A DNA stretch of 64,000 bases, taken from contig NC_056425.1 of assembly GCF_905147365.1 (NCBI RefSeq), positions 3,913,501 through 3,977,500 on the forward strand, written 5' to 3'. A program made the translations under genes and the position numbers. Source of the DNA: Aricia agestis. Taxonomy: Eukaryota; Arthropoda; Insecta; Lepidoptera; Lycaenidae. The notes under the pieces were generated by a model that was not told the DNA's origin, did no database searches, and worked only from the letters and a program-made list of their open reading frames with translations. Positions 45,936-57,008 of this stretch are shown here, piece by piece; position 1 is the first letter of the stretch; each line of letters starts with the position of its first letter.

Positions 45936-46306
45936 GGTGGGTTGCACCAGAGGCGTGGTTAAAGTTAAAGTTATGGTCAAAGTTATGGTTATAGTTAAGG
46001 CTAACTTTAACTTAAACCTTAACTTTGATCACAGAATTTGACAGATGACAGCTGCTGGTCCGACAAGGCTTGAAATGAACGTGGGCGGGGGCGCTGCTGG
46101 TAAAGAGGAACTGTCAAAAATGGCGTTTTTGTATGATGACAGCGTTAGTTCCTTTTTTCGCCACGTTCATTCAAAGCCTTGTCGAGCTCAAGGTTATGGT
46201 TAAATATGGCGTCCATTTTTTACTTTAACCAAATATTTGACATTTTGCATTGTAGTTAAAGTTATAGTTACAGTTATCGTTAAAGTAAGTTGGTGCAACC
46301 CACCCT
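45936..46306. mobile_element. Composite TIR element, GGTGGGTTGCACC outer family, copy A
   Basis: GGTGGGTTGCACCAGAGGCG and TTGGTGCAACCCACC are inverted, with TTAA just outside each end. Arms are built of GTTAAAGTTA / TAACTTTAAC words. A second element (46059-46188) sits between TGACAGATGACAGCTG and TTATGGTTAAATATGG. Confidence 0.85.
46059..46188. mobile_element. CGACAAGGCTT-family element nested in composite copy A
   Basis: TCCGACAAGGCTTGAAATGA to TTCAAAGCCTTGTCGAGCT, with GGCGCTGCTGGTAAAGAGGA and TAGTTCCTTTTTTCGCCACG. Confidence 0.85.
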
Positions 46307-46791
46307 TAATGTGTTATTTGTTCATAAAATATGTTTTTGCCTACTACATGTTTACTAAGGGAAAAGACCGCTAAATTATAAATACAAATAATATTATAAT
46401 GGTAAGAAACAAGCAAATATTGCGAGAGATTAATTTCTACACGTGTATCTTCTCCGAAAAAGAAAAAGCCCGTTCAATTATTCCACGTACCGTATTCGTT
46501 TGAAAATCATCCCTATGCCCTTGTATTAAAACCCTGTTAGAGATAGAACAACTGTGAATATGATTGTGGGAAACTCCTGAACAAATGTTTTGCGTTGTAG
46601 TCATCAAATAGATTACGCTATCTAAATATACGGTCCTATCTAAAGATAACACAACCATTTAATCTGCAATAAAACAATAATTATACTTAAATAGAAAATA
46701 ATGCGCCAGGTAGGTACAAATTACAAGACTTGTGTAAGTATGTATTTTCTTAATGGGTACACTTTTATAAAATTTCATATTATAATATAAA
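46307..46791. other. AT-rich spacer
   Basis: Nothing recognised. Confidence 0.4.
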
Positions 46792-47098
46792 CGTGGGAGA
46801 GCCATGCTTCGGCACGAATGGGCCGGCTCGACCGGAGAAATACCACGTTCTCACTGAAAACCGGCGTGAAACAGTTTCGCAGAGTGAGTGAGTTTACCGG
46901 AGGCCCAATTCCCTTCCCTATCCTCCCCTATTCCCTTCCCTTCCCATCCCCACCCTCCCCTATTACCCTATTCCCTCTTAAAAGGCCGGCAACGCACCTG
47001 CAGCTCTTCTGATGCTGCGAGTGTCCATGGGCGACGGAAGTTGCTTTCCATCAGGTGACCCGTTTGCTCGTTTGCCCCCTTCTTTCATAAAAAAAAAA
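46792..47098 (+). mobile_element. SINE, full length
   Basis: CGTGGGAGAGCCATGCTTCG head with a deletion after GAAACAG (46872), C/T-rich middle, complete tail with CCTCTTAAAAGGCCGGCAAC, and A run. Confidence 0.9.
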
Positions 47099-47239
47099 CC
47101 TACATACTTATAAGTTATAAATAATAATTATATGTATAAGTAAGTAATATAATTTTATGTTCTCGAAATAAATCTGTTCTTATAAGTTATAAGTAATAAT
47201 CAGGATGATAAAGTAAGTACCTATATAAGATATACTTAC

Positions 47240-48032
47240 CTCAAATGTGACTGACCGACTGACTGACATAGTGATCTATCAACGCACAGCACAGCCCAAC
47301 ATAACTTATGGGCTGCGAATAATAAAAACTAGTATAAAATGGGGGATGAAAAGTATGAAACTTTGTTAAGAGGATTCCACACCGCCATTTTTTCCATACA
47401 AACGTTGTCCCCTGTTTCCTCCCTGGATAATGCTAGTAGAGTTATAATTTTTTTCCTGAATATCTACGGCCACTAATACAATGTCCCTATGTTTTCTTTT
47501 TTTTCATAATTTAATTATTAAATAAGATATGAACGTTCAAAAACCTAAAAAAATGGCCAGATTTTCCGCTGTGTTCAAACGTCCAGAAAACAGATTTGGC
47601 TAGATTATACAAAAAAAGCAAAACATAGGAACACAGCTCAAGCCTTTTTTTAATCTTTAATGAAAAAACTACTTAAATCGGTTAAGTTTTGGAGAAGGAA
47701 TCAGGGGACAACGAATCGTTGATTTTCTGGATTTTCAGCAGTTGCCTCTATCGCGTTCTGCGGTATAGGCTTGAGGTAAGGGAGACAGCTATAGATATTA
47801 CACGTACTTTCTTTTCATTTCTCTAGCCCCTGGTGTATCCTCTTAATTTTAAACCGATCGGGCTGAGACTTTGCATGCATATTGCATAAAGCTAGTGCCT
47901 AGTACTATGAGACGTAAGCATCCCCTAAGAAAGGATTTCGATAAATTCCACCCAAATAGGAGATGAAAGATTGTTAATAATACAGTACTTAATACTTCTT
48001 AACGCGAGCGAAGCCGCAGGCAAAAGCTAGTA
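47240..48032 (+). mobile_element. Helitron-like element interrupted by a 0.48-kb TIR element
   Basis: GTGACTGACCGACTGACTGA at 47248 and the 3' part (GATCGGGCTGAGACTTTGCA, CTAAGAAAGGATTTCG, AACGCGAGCGAAGCCGC, GCTAGT) at 47858-48030 flank the insertion. Same family as 1256-1482. Confidence 0.75.
47366..47846 (+). mobile_element. 0.48-kb TIR element, TTAAGAGGAT family, copy 3
   Basis: TTAAGAGGATTCCACACCGC to GGTGTATCCTCTTAA. Nearly identical throughout to copy 1. Confidence 0.9.
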
Positions 48033-48592
48033 TGTAGTAAGTCTAGTACCTAGTAACATAATAAACCCCATCGAATGAACTGACAGAGATGAAATTTAAT
48101 ATGTTACAGGTAGGTACTTTGGGTCCCGGACCCCGGTAAAGGGCAAAAGATATTTACAATATATTTGATTTGTGGCATAATATTGTGTAGCTACACTCTA
48201 CAGCATGTTAAACGATTTTAGATCAACGAACCTTTTGGGCATCATCTAAATTACTTTTAACTTTCCCGTAAGATTAAAATAACGTAGAGCAACACTGAGC
48301 AACATAATTACGCGGCTCCCAGAAACGTAGGTTCAATGTATTCACAACCTCAGCAAAGTACCGCAAGAGGGAAACAGCCGACATAAACACAGAGCAGGTG
48401 ACATTTTGTAATTACACAATTATTTTTATGGAGCCCCGGTTGTTTTAAAAATGTGAAAATAGCTTGTGCAATAAACGAAACGTATTTGTTCAGGCTTTTT
48501 AATGGCTAACATTAATTTTTCGTTTTTGTTCATAAAAGTCCTTGGTATTATAATATCTATTGCAACATTTGCAACCTCGGAAAAAATAAAAC

Positions 48593-49024
48593 TTAGGTTG
48601 GGTTGCACTTACTTCTAAAATCTGTGGGTTGCACTTGCACCAACTAACCTTAACTATAACTGTAACTTTAACTTTAACTACAATGCAAAATGTCAAATCT
48701 TTGGTTAAAGTTAAAATGGACGCCATCAAGACGCCATATTTAACCATAACCATAGAGCTCGACAAGGTTTTAAATGCACGTGGCGAAAAAAGGAACTAAC
48801 GCTGTCATCATACAAAAACGCCATTTTTGACAGTTCTCCTTTACCAGCAGCGCCCCCGGTTATTAAAATGAACGTGTCATTTTAATAACCTTGTTGGACC
48901 AGCTGTCATCTGTCAATTTCTGCGGTCAAAGTTAAGGTTAAAGTTAAAGTTAAATTTAGCCATAACTATAACCATAACTTTAACTTTAACCACGCCTCTG
49001 GTGCAAGTTGCAATCCAACCTTAG
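48593..49024. mobile_element. Composite TIR element, copy B (reverse)
   Basis: TTAGGTTGGGTTGCACTT to AAGTTGCAATCCAACCTTAG. In reverse complement the order is the same as copy A: outer arm, TTGACAGATGACAGCTGG, inner element, then TTATGGTTAAATATGGCG. A small extra duplication lies near each end. Confidence 0.85.
48756..48904. mobile_element. CGACAAGGCTT-family element nested in composite copy B
   Basis: AGCTCGACAAGGTTTTAAAT to AACCTTGTTGGACCAGCT, with an extra short inverted piece (GGTTATTAAAATGA / TCATTTTAATAACC) at 48858-48890. Confidence 0.8.
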
Positions 49025-49276
49025 TGTTATACTTTTAAAATAGCTTGCGATATTTAAATAAATACTAGTTTAAAAACTAGTAGTAACAACAACACAGCTG
49101 CAACTAAGTTAATAACTTAATAACTCTGTCTGCACAAATACTAAAGTTAATGACTACAAATGTACGTGCGACGAAGCGATAGAGTGATGTTTGGACAATA
49201 CAACAAAAAACTTCCAGCAGATTGCAGGGGTAGAAAATTGAAGGGGATCTAATGTAACAAAAAACGTCTAACATTA

Positions 49277-49386
49277 ATTTTTTATAAAATAAGGGGGCAA
49301 ACGAACAAATGGATCACCTGATGAAAAACAACTGCCGTCCATGGACACTCGCAACATTAAAAGAATTGAAGGTGCGTTGCCGTAGC
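49277..49386 (-). mobile_element. SINE tail fragment, reverse, diverged
   Basis: TAAGGGGGCAAACGAACAAA, TGGACACTCGCAACATTAAA and GAAGGTGCGTTGCCG are an aged copy of the common tail. Confidence 0.75.
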
Positions 49387-51016
49387 ATTCATGCCACAGA
49401 TTAAGGATAGATTCATGCTAACCAAAAATGAAGAAACAGATAGTTAATATAATATGTGTCAAATAACTCATTATGTTTTTTTTTAAATCCAGTTGTGGTG
49501 ACTGGTGTGTAAATAATATCCATATTATACCTATTACTTATTAGATATACTAATCATTAAACCCGGGTTATAAAGCCCAGCTGAATTCTCCGTATTACCG
49601 CGGTATGCGAGGGGCAAAAACTGGTATTGTCGAAATTGTTTGGGGCGTTAATAATGCCCGTTCCTCACACTAGTCTCACCCCCGGTTGTGGTTTTTTGTT
49701 TTTTTTTTCCAGTCATGTAGGCAATTAATGTGTTGAACGGTTTACAATAAGTGATATGGTTTTTAGAGACTATAAAGTAGACCTTTTTCACTCACGAACC
49801 ACTTTCGATGCCAGATGGAGAGACATTCTGATTCTGAAATCCCCTTGACTGGATTTATATGCGTCGGCGAAGTGATTCTGAGATCTCCTAGACTGGATTC
49901 ATATATTATGCGTCTGCCCTTGGTCCGCCCCAATGCGCGGTTTTGCGGCTACAACGCGAGATAACAGTTATAGTAAAATATATTTTAAAGCTATTATATA
50001 TTAATTTTTATAATAAGTAATTCATAAGTTATCAAAGTTAAAACTTTAGTTTCATTCTCAATAATAGTTTGAAGCTATGAATAAAACGCGTTCAGTCATT
50101 AACTCAAAGGCAAGTGAAGCCAGCTGTAATATTCCAAACGAAGGTATCATTAAATAGTCATTTCTATTTATTCAAATTGACGCAGCGTATCGGAGAACAG
50201 ATCTAACCGAGTATTAATCGACTCCTAAATACGGGTTTATTATTTCAATCCGACTTTAAGTGAGCATTAAAACTAAGTCTTGGTCTTACTTTAATCGTTC
50301 TAATAATATCATTATGAATTTATGATTCCCTGATAGACATAGATAATATCTAAAGACTGGGTCTTGCAACCTTTATTCCCCTTGGGCTTGGATAGTATTC
50401 TTTGTTCATAAACATATTGTTACTAAAAAAGTCAAAAAAGAAGATGACAGCTGACAGCTTACTTTTTTAAAAATTTTTTTTATTGCAAAAGGTTTCGCCT
50501 GTCGCCTTTTTTCAGTTCCCAATAGAATTTTGTGCACGATGCTCCATGGTCGTTGATAGTTTCCGGTGTCTGTTACGAGGTATTGTTTGATTAGGCTGCT
50601 TCCATCCGGTCGACCCGACCTACCTACATCGATTTGTTCTGTATTGCCCAATTTTCAACCTTGGTTCCCTAACATAGGGCATGATTTTGTATAACACTTA
50701 GATTGCTATTCAGAATCTCAAATTGTCTGACACTGACGTTTATATTACAATTAATGGTTTCATAATGCGATAGTTGTGTTTAATGTTAACATACCAATTT
50801 GTAGGGGTGTTATTATCATGCTTTTTAAACCTAGTTTTGTCAGTAATCACCTTTAATCTATCTATAGAATATAGATTTAATTATTTTTAATATACTAAAG
50901 GATACTTCATAAAAAAAAAACATTACAATATTTTTCATACAAAATTTTGACTTTTCATTCAGCCATAAGTTTTCACTGACAGGGTATTTTTGATTGCGGT
51001 CTGGTTATATTGATTC
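49387..51016. other. Spacer; one weak coding-like stretch
   Basis: On the minus strand, 50410-50651 stays open for about 80 codons (QIDVGRSGRPDGSSLIKQYL, then PWSIVHKILLGTEKRR). I recognise no domain. It might be a retroelement scrap. Bases 49796-49905 hold two near-copies of a GATTCTGA.AT..CC.TGACTGGAT unit. The rest is unremarkable. Confidence 0.3.
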
Positions 51017-51167
51017 ACCCCCTTACTAATAAACGTTGTATAAGCTTTGAATAGTTATTATACAGTGTTTTGTTCTTGTCACACAAGTGACATTTTTAAT
51101 TGGATTGAAGTAGACAAAACACTGTATAACTATTCAAAGCTTATACAGCGTTTATTAGTAAGGGGGT
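51017..51167. mobile_element. Foldback element with 54-57-bp arms
   Basis: ACCCCCTTACTAATAAACG and TATAAGCTTTGAATAGTTAT at the left, with near-perfect complements ending AGTAAGGGGGT at the right. The spacer is about 40 bases. Confidence 0.9.
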
Positions 51168-51512
51168 CAGTATTTAGTAGACAATTTTACTATATTATAC
51201 CTAGGTGCTTTAAATTTGGAATTAAGTAGTGGTGGTTTGGACCAGACTCCATACATTTAAAAACATACTCCTTTTGTACTATTAAGATTTAAGTATTAGA
51301 TACTAGATGGCCCGGGGAACTTCGTATCACTTTTTTCCACCATTGGAAACCACACTGGATTTACCCAGAAAATTTAAACAGTAAACACTAAAATTAGCCA
51401 TATCGGTTCTATCGTTCTCGAGTTTTAGCGAGAGTAATAAGATTTTTAAATTCATTTCATTTATACTAGAAGATTTGATCTCTCTTGTATTTTGCCGTAT
51501 TTTCTCGTATTA

Positions 51513-51676
51513 GGCTGCGTTTCCACCAGTGATGTGTTTCTTTTCTCTGTTTACGATCCAATAGCAGCGCTGCGCTGAGCGATGTCATGGCAAGCTCACT
51601 TCAATGTAGCGATTCTATTGGTTCTCAAATACACATTCCTCGCAAGTCGCAACCCATCTCTGGTGGAAACGCAGCC
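51513..51676. mobile_element. TTA-flanked TIR element, GGCTGCGTTTCCACCA family, copy 1
   Basis: GGCTGCGTTTCCACCAGTGA and CTCTGGTGGAAACGCAGCC are inverted. TTA lies directly on both sides (51510-51512, 51677-51679), a 3-bp duplication typical of PIF/Harbinger. Confidence 0.85.
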
Positions 51677-51902
51677 TTAAATGGAATAAAATTTTAGTTT
51701 ATAAGCAGGAGACGGTTCTTAATTCTTATATTATCTCGAATACCATTCATGTTAGCACATAGCCGTAGCCCGTATAAAATATCGCTCGCCGCCGCTCGAA
51801 ATTTGATAATGACATTCTACTAGCATTGCAGCTGAACGCAAACGTTCACAGAATTCACCTGAGCATCTCGGATTTAGCTGACGACCGGTCACCGGACTAC
51901 TT

Positions 51903-52391
51903 CTTAAGAGTCGGGTGCCATCGCGGTATTCATACAAACGTAATACCAAGATAATTTCCCATACGAGAATATTTACCATATTTGAGTTATTATTCAGCTT
52001 AAGATAGTAATTACCTAGGTTCTTGTACAAAGATTCATTGCAAAATATTTACATACTAAATTGTAATCGTTCATATTTTTTAATTGGTACTTACGTACTG
52101 TGTTTCGCCGAGTGAGTGAGTTTACCGGAGGCCCAATCCTCTACCCTATTCCCTGCCCTACCCTCCCCTATTCCCTTCCCATCCCTACCCTCCACTATTA
52201 CCCTATTCCCTCTTAAAAGGCCTGCAACGCACCTGCAGCTCTTCTGATGCTGCGAGTGTCCATGGGCGACGGAAGTTGCTTTCCATCCGGTGACCCGTTT
52301 GCTCGTTTGCCCTCTTATTTCATAAAAAAAATGGGAAATGATCTTGGTATTACGTTTGTATGAGACTAGTGATGGCACCCGGACTCTTAAG
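51903..52391. mobile_element. TIR element, CTTAAGAGTC family, split by a SINE
   Basis: CTTAAGAGTCGGGTGCCATC, ACAAACGTAATACCAAGAT and TTTCCCAT at the left match, inverted, ATGGGAAA, ATCTTGGTATTACGTTTGT and GATGGCACCCGGACTCTTAAG at the right. Removal of the SINE leaves about 255 bp. Confidence 0.85.
52098..52330 (+). mobile_element. SINE, 5'-truncated, inside a TIR element
   Basis: Starts at CTGTGTTTCGCCGAGTGAGT and runs through the middle array and tail to TTATTTCATAAAAAAA. The missing head points to incomplete reverse transcription. Confidence 0.9.
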
Positions 52392-52636
52392 GGATTATGG
52401 GAGCCTGGTAGAAACTAGAATAAATATTATTTCCATGTTCTGGGTGCACGGTAGTGCACCCGCCGAGACGAGCCAAGCGATGATATTATGTATTATCAAA
52501 TGCGAAGGTGTGTTTGTTCATTGACATTAAATTTGACGTTTGTTAACGCTTAATGAAATAGTTTGACTTTTGAAAAAATAATATACTTACTCAAAAATAT
52601 TCAGGGATTTGCAGAGGGATTTTGATTTTTGACTAG

Positions 52637-52796
52637 GGCTGCGTTTCCGCCAAAGATGTGTTGCGAGGAATGTGTTTTTGAGAACCAATAGAATCGCTTC
52701 ATTGACGTGAGCTTGCCGTGACATCGCTCAGCGCGGCGATGCTATTGGATCTTAAATACACATTCCTCGCAACACATCTCTGGTGGAAACGCAGCC
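52637..52796. mobile_element. TIR element, GGCTGCGTTTCCACCA family, copy 2
   Basis: GGCTGCGTTTCCGCCAAAGA and TCTCTGGTGGAAACGCAGCC. Flanks TAG and TAA, so one side of the 3-bp site has changed. The interior is inverted with respect to copy 1. Confidence 0.85.
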
Positions 52797-52807
52797 TAAC
52801 AGGTTTA

Positions 52808-52947
52808 GGCCCAATTTCACCAACGACTGTTAAAATTAATGCTCGAATTAGTATCACGTTAGCTCTTTCGTTTTACATATGAATTAAAAAGAAGACATGA
52901 CATTTTAACAAGCTGTTAACACTAACAGACGTTGGTGAAATTAGGCC
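52808..52947. mobile_element. TTA-flanked TIR element, GGCCCAATTTCACCAACG ends
   Basis: GGCCCAATTTCACCAACG and CGTTGGTGAAATTAGGCC are inverted. TTA is present on both sides (52805-52807, 52948-52950). 140 bp. Confidence 0.85.
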
Positions 52948-52950
52948 TTA

Positions 52951-53895
52951 AAGTCCAAACGTTAAAATTACCAAAAGCAAAACATAAAATGCAATTTTAT
53001 GTTTCTAAAAACTGTTATTAAAAACATTTACCTGTACCTATTCTACTGTGAAAAAAAACAATGCTTTTGTTTTCTCTTTTATATAATTCAAAGCCGACCG
53101 CAGCTCAACAAAAGAATATGAAAAATATCTTCTCGGTAGCGGTACCGCATTGACTGCGATATCGGATATTCCAATATTACACGTTGAATAAAATCTTCAG
53201 GTTTTATCAGAGGAATTGTATCTTGTTTGATGTATTAAAATTTAAATCGCTTTGTTGATTCGTGATACTTTGGAAGTTTGTTACTACTATGTTACCCTAG
53301 CTAGTAACATAGTACCAAAAGTATTGAAAGAAAAAAATATTATGTAAAACATTTTAAGGAGCATTTTTTAAATAAATTGATCAATAACACTTCCACTGCG
53401 GGTGGGGTCTCAAATTACCCCATTCGCTTAGTTAATACGTATTTAATACCTAATATCTTGACTTGAATCAACATTTTTGCGTTACCTCTTATCAAGATTA
53501 TCGTTCTGATTATTGACTTCTTAAGTCTTAATACGGCAAAAGCACCGTTTAGCTTCCAACACTTTACTTTTAATTAAACTAGCAACATTAACAGCAGTTA
53601 AAGCTTCAAAGGAATGCAGTTCTGTACAATTGAATTAAAAACGAACCCACGAATGCAATTATTTCAGACATTTCATGTTTAACTGCAATTCATCGCAATA
53701 TTATGTTATTTAACTCCGAGAAGCGTTTTAAACCGCCTATAAACCGCCCCGTAATTATTCGTTTGTTTAAAAATGTATTACACAAATAAACTTTACGAGT
53801 CGAGCGTTTAAACACAACTTTTTATTATCTCACATGTTTTTGTGGTCTGCACATGCTAGCTGCTAGCACATGCTCCCATATCGTCAATATAAAAT
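52951..53895. other. Repeat-poor AT-rich DNA
   Basis: One short palindrome at 53282-53312 (TACTATGTTAC / GTAACATAGTA). I recognise no repeat family over about 0.9 kb. It leads into the candidate regulatory block. Confidence 0.4.
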
Positions 53896-53899
53896 TAAT

Positions 53900-54260
53900 T
53901 TGCCCCGATTTTACAACCAATAAGCATACGCTATAAAACGATTAATTTAAAACGACACATTTTTGTGCGAGGGCGAGTTGCGACGCTGAAATGTCGTTAT
54001 GAATAAATATGCCTCAATCAGAATGATATAACAACGGCGAACATTTTGTTATCCCTTCATGCATAAATGTTTGTGTAATAATTTTGGAAGCCATGTTCCC
54101 GTGGGTCCCCGCGCCCCGCGCCCCGCGTCGCCCCGCGGCCTGCACACGCGGCTGCGGTATCGTGTTTCTCTTTCTGACTTTTATTTTTATGAGCATTCGA
54201 CATGCCATGCGTTTACGTTCGACGCAATTAATAATAATTAATTTACATTAAATATTACTG
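53900..54260. promoter_or_regulatory. Candidate regulatory block upstream of the 54.4-kb first exon
   Basis: Non-repetitive. Words of interest are CAACCAATAAG, TTTTTATGAGCATTC (Hox/caudal-like TTTATGA), AATTAATAATAATTAATTTA, and a GC-rich centre (CCCGCGCCCCGCGCCCCGCG at 54109). It lies 120-480 bases upstream of the proposed start site. Confidence 0.35.
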
Positions 54261-54382
54261 AATTTCTAGTCATCACGATATTCAAACGACGTATGCGTGT
54301 CACTGTGACATTATTTGCGTGTAAATTAACACTTTACTCTTCCATTTAAGTGGAGCGTAAAATTACTGTTGCGAGGTGAGCA

Positions 54383-54728
54383 TCAGTTTGTCGGAGCTTC
54401 GGACAGACTTGTCCCCGCAGACATACAGCGCGCGTTGAGCGTTGTTCGTTTTCGTGAAGTCAGTATTCGAGCAGAGCGCGTACCCGACGCGCGTACGTTG
54501 TTGCCTTGTTGGTGTTTACTGTTTTGCTTGTGTTTGTGTGGTGTTTGATACAGAATTTTTGTTGTAGGTGTACCACGGATCGCAAGGAGGATCGTTGGCA
54601 TGGTGTAGTGATAGTGTAACGTGTCGCTCGCGCAGTGCTAGTGTTAACCAAAGTGCAACAAAGTGATAAATGGATTGTGTCTGTTTGGGATTTTCATCAC
54701 CGGTCATCAATAGATCCAGACGGGAACA
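54383..54728 (+). promoter_or_regulatory. Candidate transcription start and first exon
   Basis: TCAGT at 54383-54387 matches the arthropod initiator. There is no TATA box at -30. The following 345 bases are CpG- and GT-rich (GCGCGCGTTGAGCG, GTACCCGACGCGCGTACG), unlike both flanks, and end at the donor GTAAGG at 54729. A two-codon upstream ORF (ATG GTG TAG) lies at 54599. The gene would continue beyond this window or start from exons not recognised here. Confidence 0.45.
54670..54728 (+). CDS. Possible N-terminal coding exon, unidentified gene
   Basis: ATG at 54670 gives 19 codons, MDCVCLGFSSPVINRSRRE, plus two bases (CA) before the GTAAGG donor at 54729. If the donor is not used, a TAA follows within two codons, so splicing is needed. 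Cys-rich start, then a basic RSRR stretch. I do not recognise the protein. No later exon in phase was found in the remaining 9 kb. Confidence 0.35.
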
Positions 54729-57005
54729 GTAAGGTCCTTTTATTAATAGTTCCAAGTATCCAGTTACTAGTTTTTATGGTCAGAACCACGAGACGAGACG
54801 CAAAATGTACTAGAAAGATAGATGATAATAATAATTGGTAGGTTCTTTGTAGCTCACATTAAATTAGGTAATAAAGTTCTTTCTAGAAGCAGGAATGTTC
54901 ATCATAAGCTATGTTTCTGCACTGTTTCTGTATTTCTGTATAACTTTTGGCTCGTCTCGTGATTTGAACCATAGTAGTTCGTAAATTGCTAATCGACGAT
55001 CTGTTTTATTGTTAGTGGGGTCTCTTATTCAGATCACTTAGACATTCCTAAGGTGGTCAAAGGTTAGTAAAAATGTACGATTCTTAGTTACTTAAGGGCT
55101 AAGGATGATCGATGATTAGGTACAGCTTTATGCTTTGGGGTACCTATTCATAAACCCCTAAGGATGATTGCTGGTCAATGCTTTGGGGTACCTACGTACC
55201 CCATATTATGCGAAGATTCCTTCTGCACAAAATACAGCAGCTGAATATACTGTATAATATCTATTCAATAGTGCCTTTGATTGACTTTCGTCAAACGGTA
55301 AGGTCTATTGTCTACCTATGAATCGATAATAAATTACAAATTACAATAGAGTGTTATGCAAAAGATATAATGCCATTTCCCCAGTACCTATGTTTAATAT
55401 TTCCTATTTTACATAATAATTTTTGCGCTTTCTAAATAACAATAAACGTAAGGCACTTGAGTATGAACTGTATTACCATATTATGATGGGTTGAATGTTG
55501 TTTAACACGTTGAGCGCCATGTGCATCCATTTGGAAACACAAAGTGCCACCTCTTGAGGCCACGTGTATCTTTTTGGAAACACAGGCAGTGCTACATTGC
55601 GAGGCCAGTGTTTCCAACAGGATACACATTTTAGTACATTTTATAATGGAAACTGATTCGTCTGGCCTCCACGGTTGTTTCAGTTCGAGTGGGTTCTCTG
55701 TCCGACTCACAGGTCGATAATTAGGTATAGTAAAATTTAAAAACATTAACAAAAAAATATTTTTTCAATTTTTTTTATAACGGTTTTTACTTTTTTAACT
55801 TGCAAAATCAATAAAAAATCTTTTTTTCTTGTTATGTTACATATCTGTGAACAAAAATAATAATAAAGAAAAGGAAAAAAAAAAAACTAAAAAGGAAAAT
55901 GTGTTTCCGAAAGTATACACACGTGACACCGCCTCTGACGAAAATTTCTACACAAAACGTTTTCAGAGGCCTTGTGTATATTTGGCACACAAGGAAAATG
56001 GGGGCAAATCAAGGAAATTTCTGTTTTATTTTACATGATTTACCAAAAAAAAAATGTCCAAAGAAATGAAAAACACTGTCTTTAAGCTTGGCGATCAACG
56101 TTTTAAACATTATTATGTTTAACGTTTGTTTGTCAAATATATATTTTCTGTGTTTATGTAAACGGATTGTTAGGGTGAAGGGTCATTTTACATAGCAAAA
56201 CTGAATATTTTATACTACACAAAAAAATACACATAGGCCAATTTCGATTTGTTTTGGCCTGATATCAGTTCCAATTTTGAGTTTAAAAAAGCATTTTAAT
56301 TATTTCAAATATTATTTTGTAATCAACTAAAAGGAAAACATGACACTACGGAACTAGACTCAAAAAAATTTTTATGATACTTTGGCAGTATTATCTAAGT
56401 TACGTATACTTATAATAGTAACCTTCCACTCTGCTAGATTTTCATGAATCTAAATCTTTACCTAAGATAATTGTCTAGAACAGCTGACAGCCTCCCCTCT
56501 TACGATCGTAAACTGTCCGCGCACGTTGTCGTCACACTGTTTAACGACTGCACTGTAATCACTAATCATTGCCTTCTAGGTAGTTTCTGAATCAGATTTG
56601 GAATACTTATCTTCTAAAAGCTGTGTTTAGTTTAAAATTATTCTCATCAATGTCACGATTAAAAATTAAGTCATTTCGAGGAACCATTGAAAAAAACATG
56701 TAACGCTCTTGGAATCGGGGGTAATTTTTGACCCCATAGTAGAGCGATACAAACAGAAACTAATTTTTACGATGATTTTTTGTCAACCACTTTAAAACTT
56801 TAAATCAAAACAAACTCTTCTCACTTCTATTATTATTATTCTACATGTAACTTATTCCATTCTTTATTCAGCATCTTATCAAATTATTTTAAGCTGACTT
56901 TTAACGAATTTATTAATGCTACTTAATTATACTTAATACCTACATATATTATTTTATAAGAGACGTTATTAACATAAGTGAATAAAATGAATTTAAAACC
57001 GTCCC
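54729..57005. other. Putative first intron, repeat traces
   Basis: At 55501-55640, GTTGAGCGCCATGTGCATCC, TTTGGAAACACA (twice) and CCAGTGTTTCCAACAGGATA look like an eroded repeat, with TGTGTTTCC again at 55897. Around 56693-56750 a small TTTTTGACCCCATAGTAGAG fragment. Otherwise AT-rich with no coding signal. Confidence 0.4.
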
Positions 57006-57008
57006 TAA

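Noticed and set aside
54059..54241. 60-codon frame upstream of the 54.4-kb start
   Set aside because: Overlaps a GC-rich stretch read in both strands equally well. No initiator upstream.
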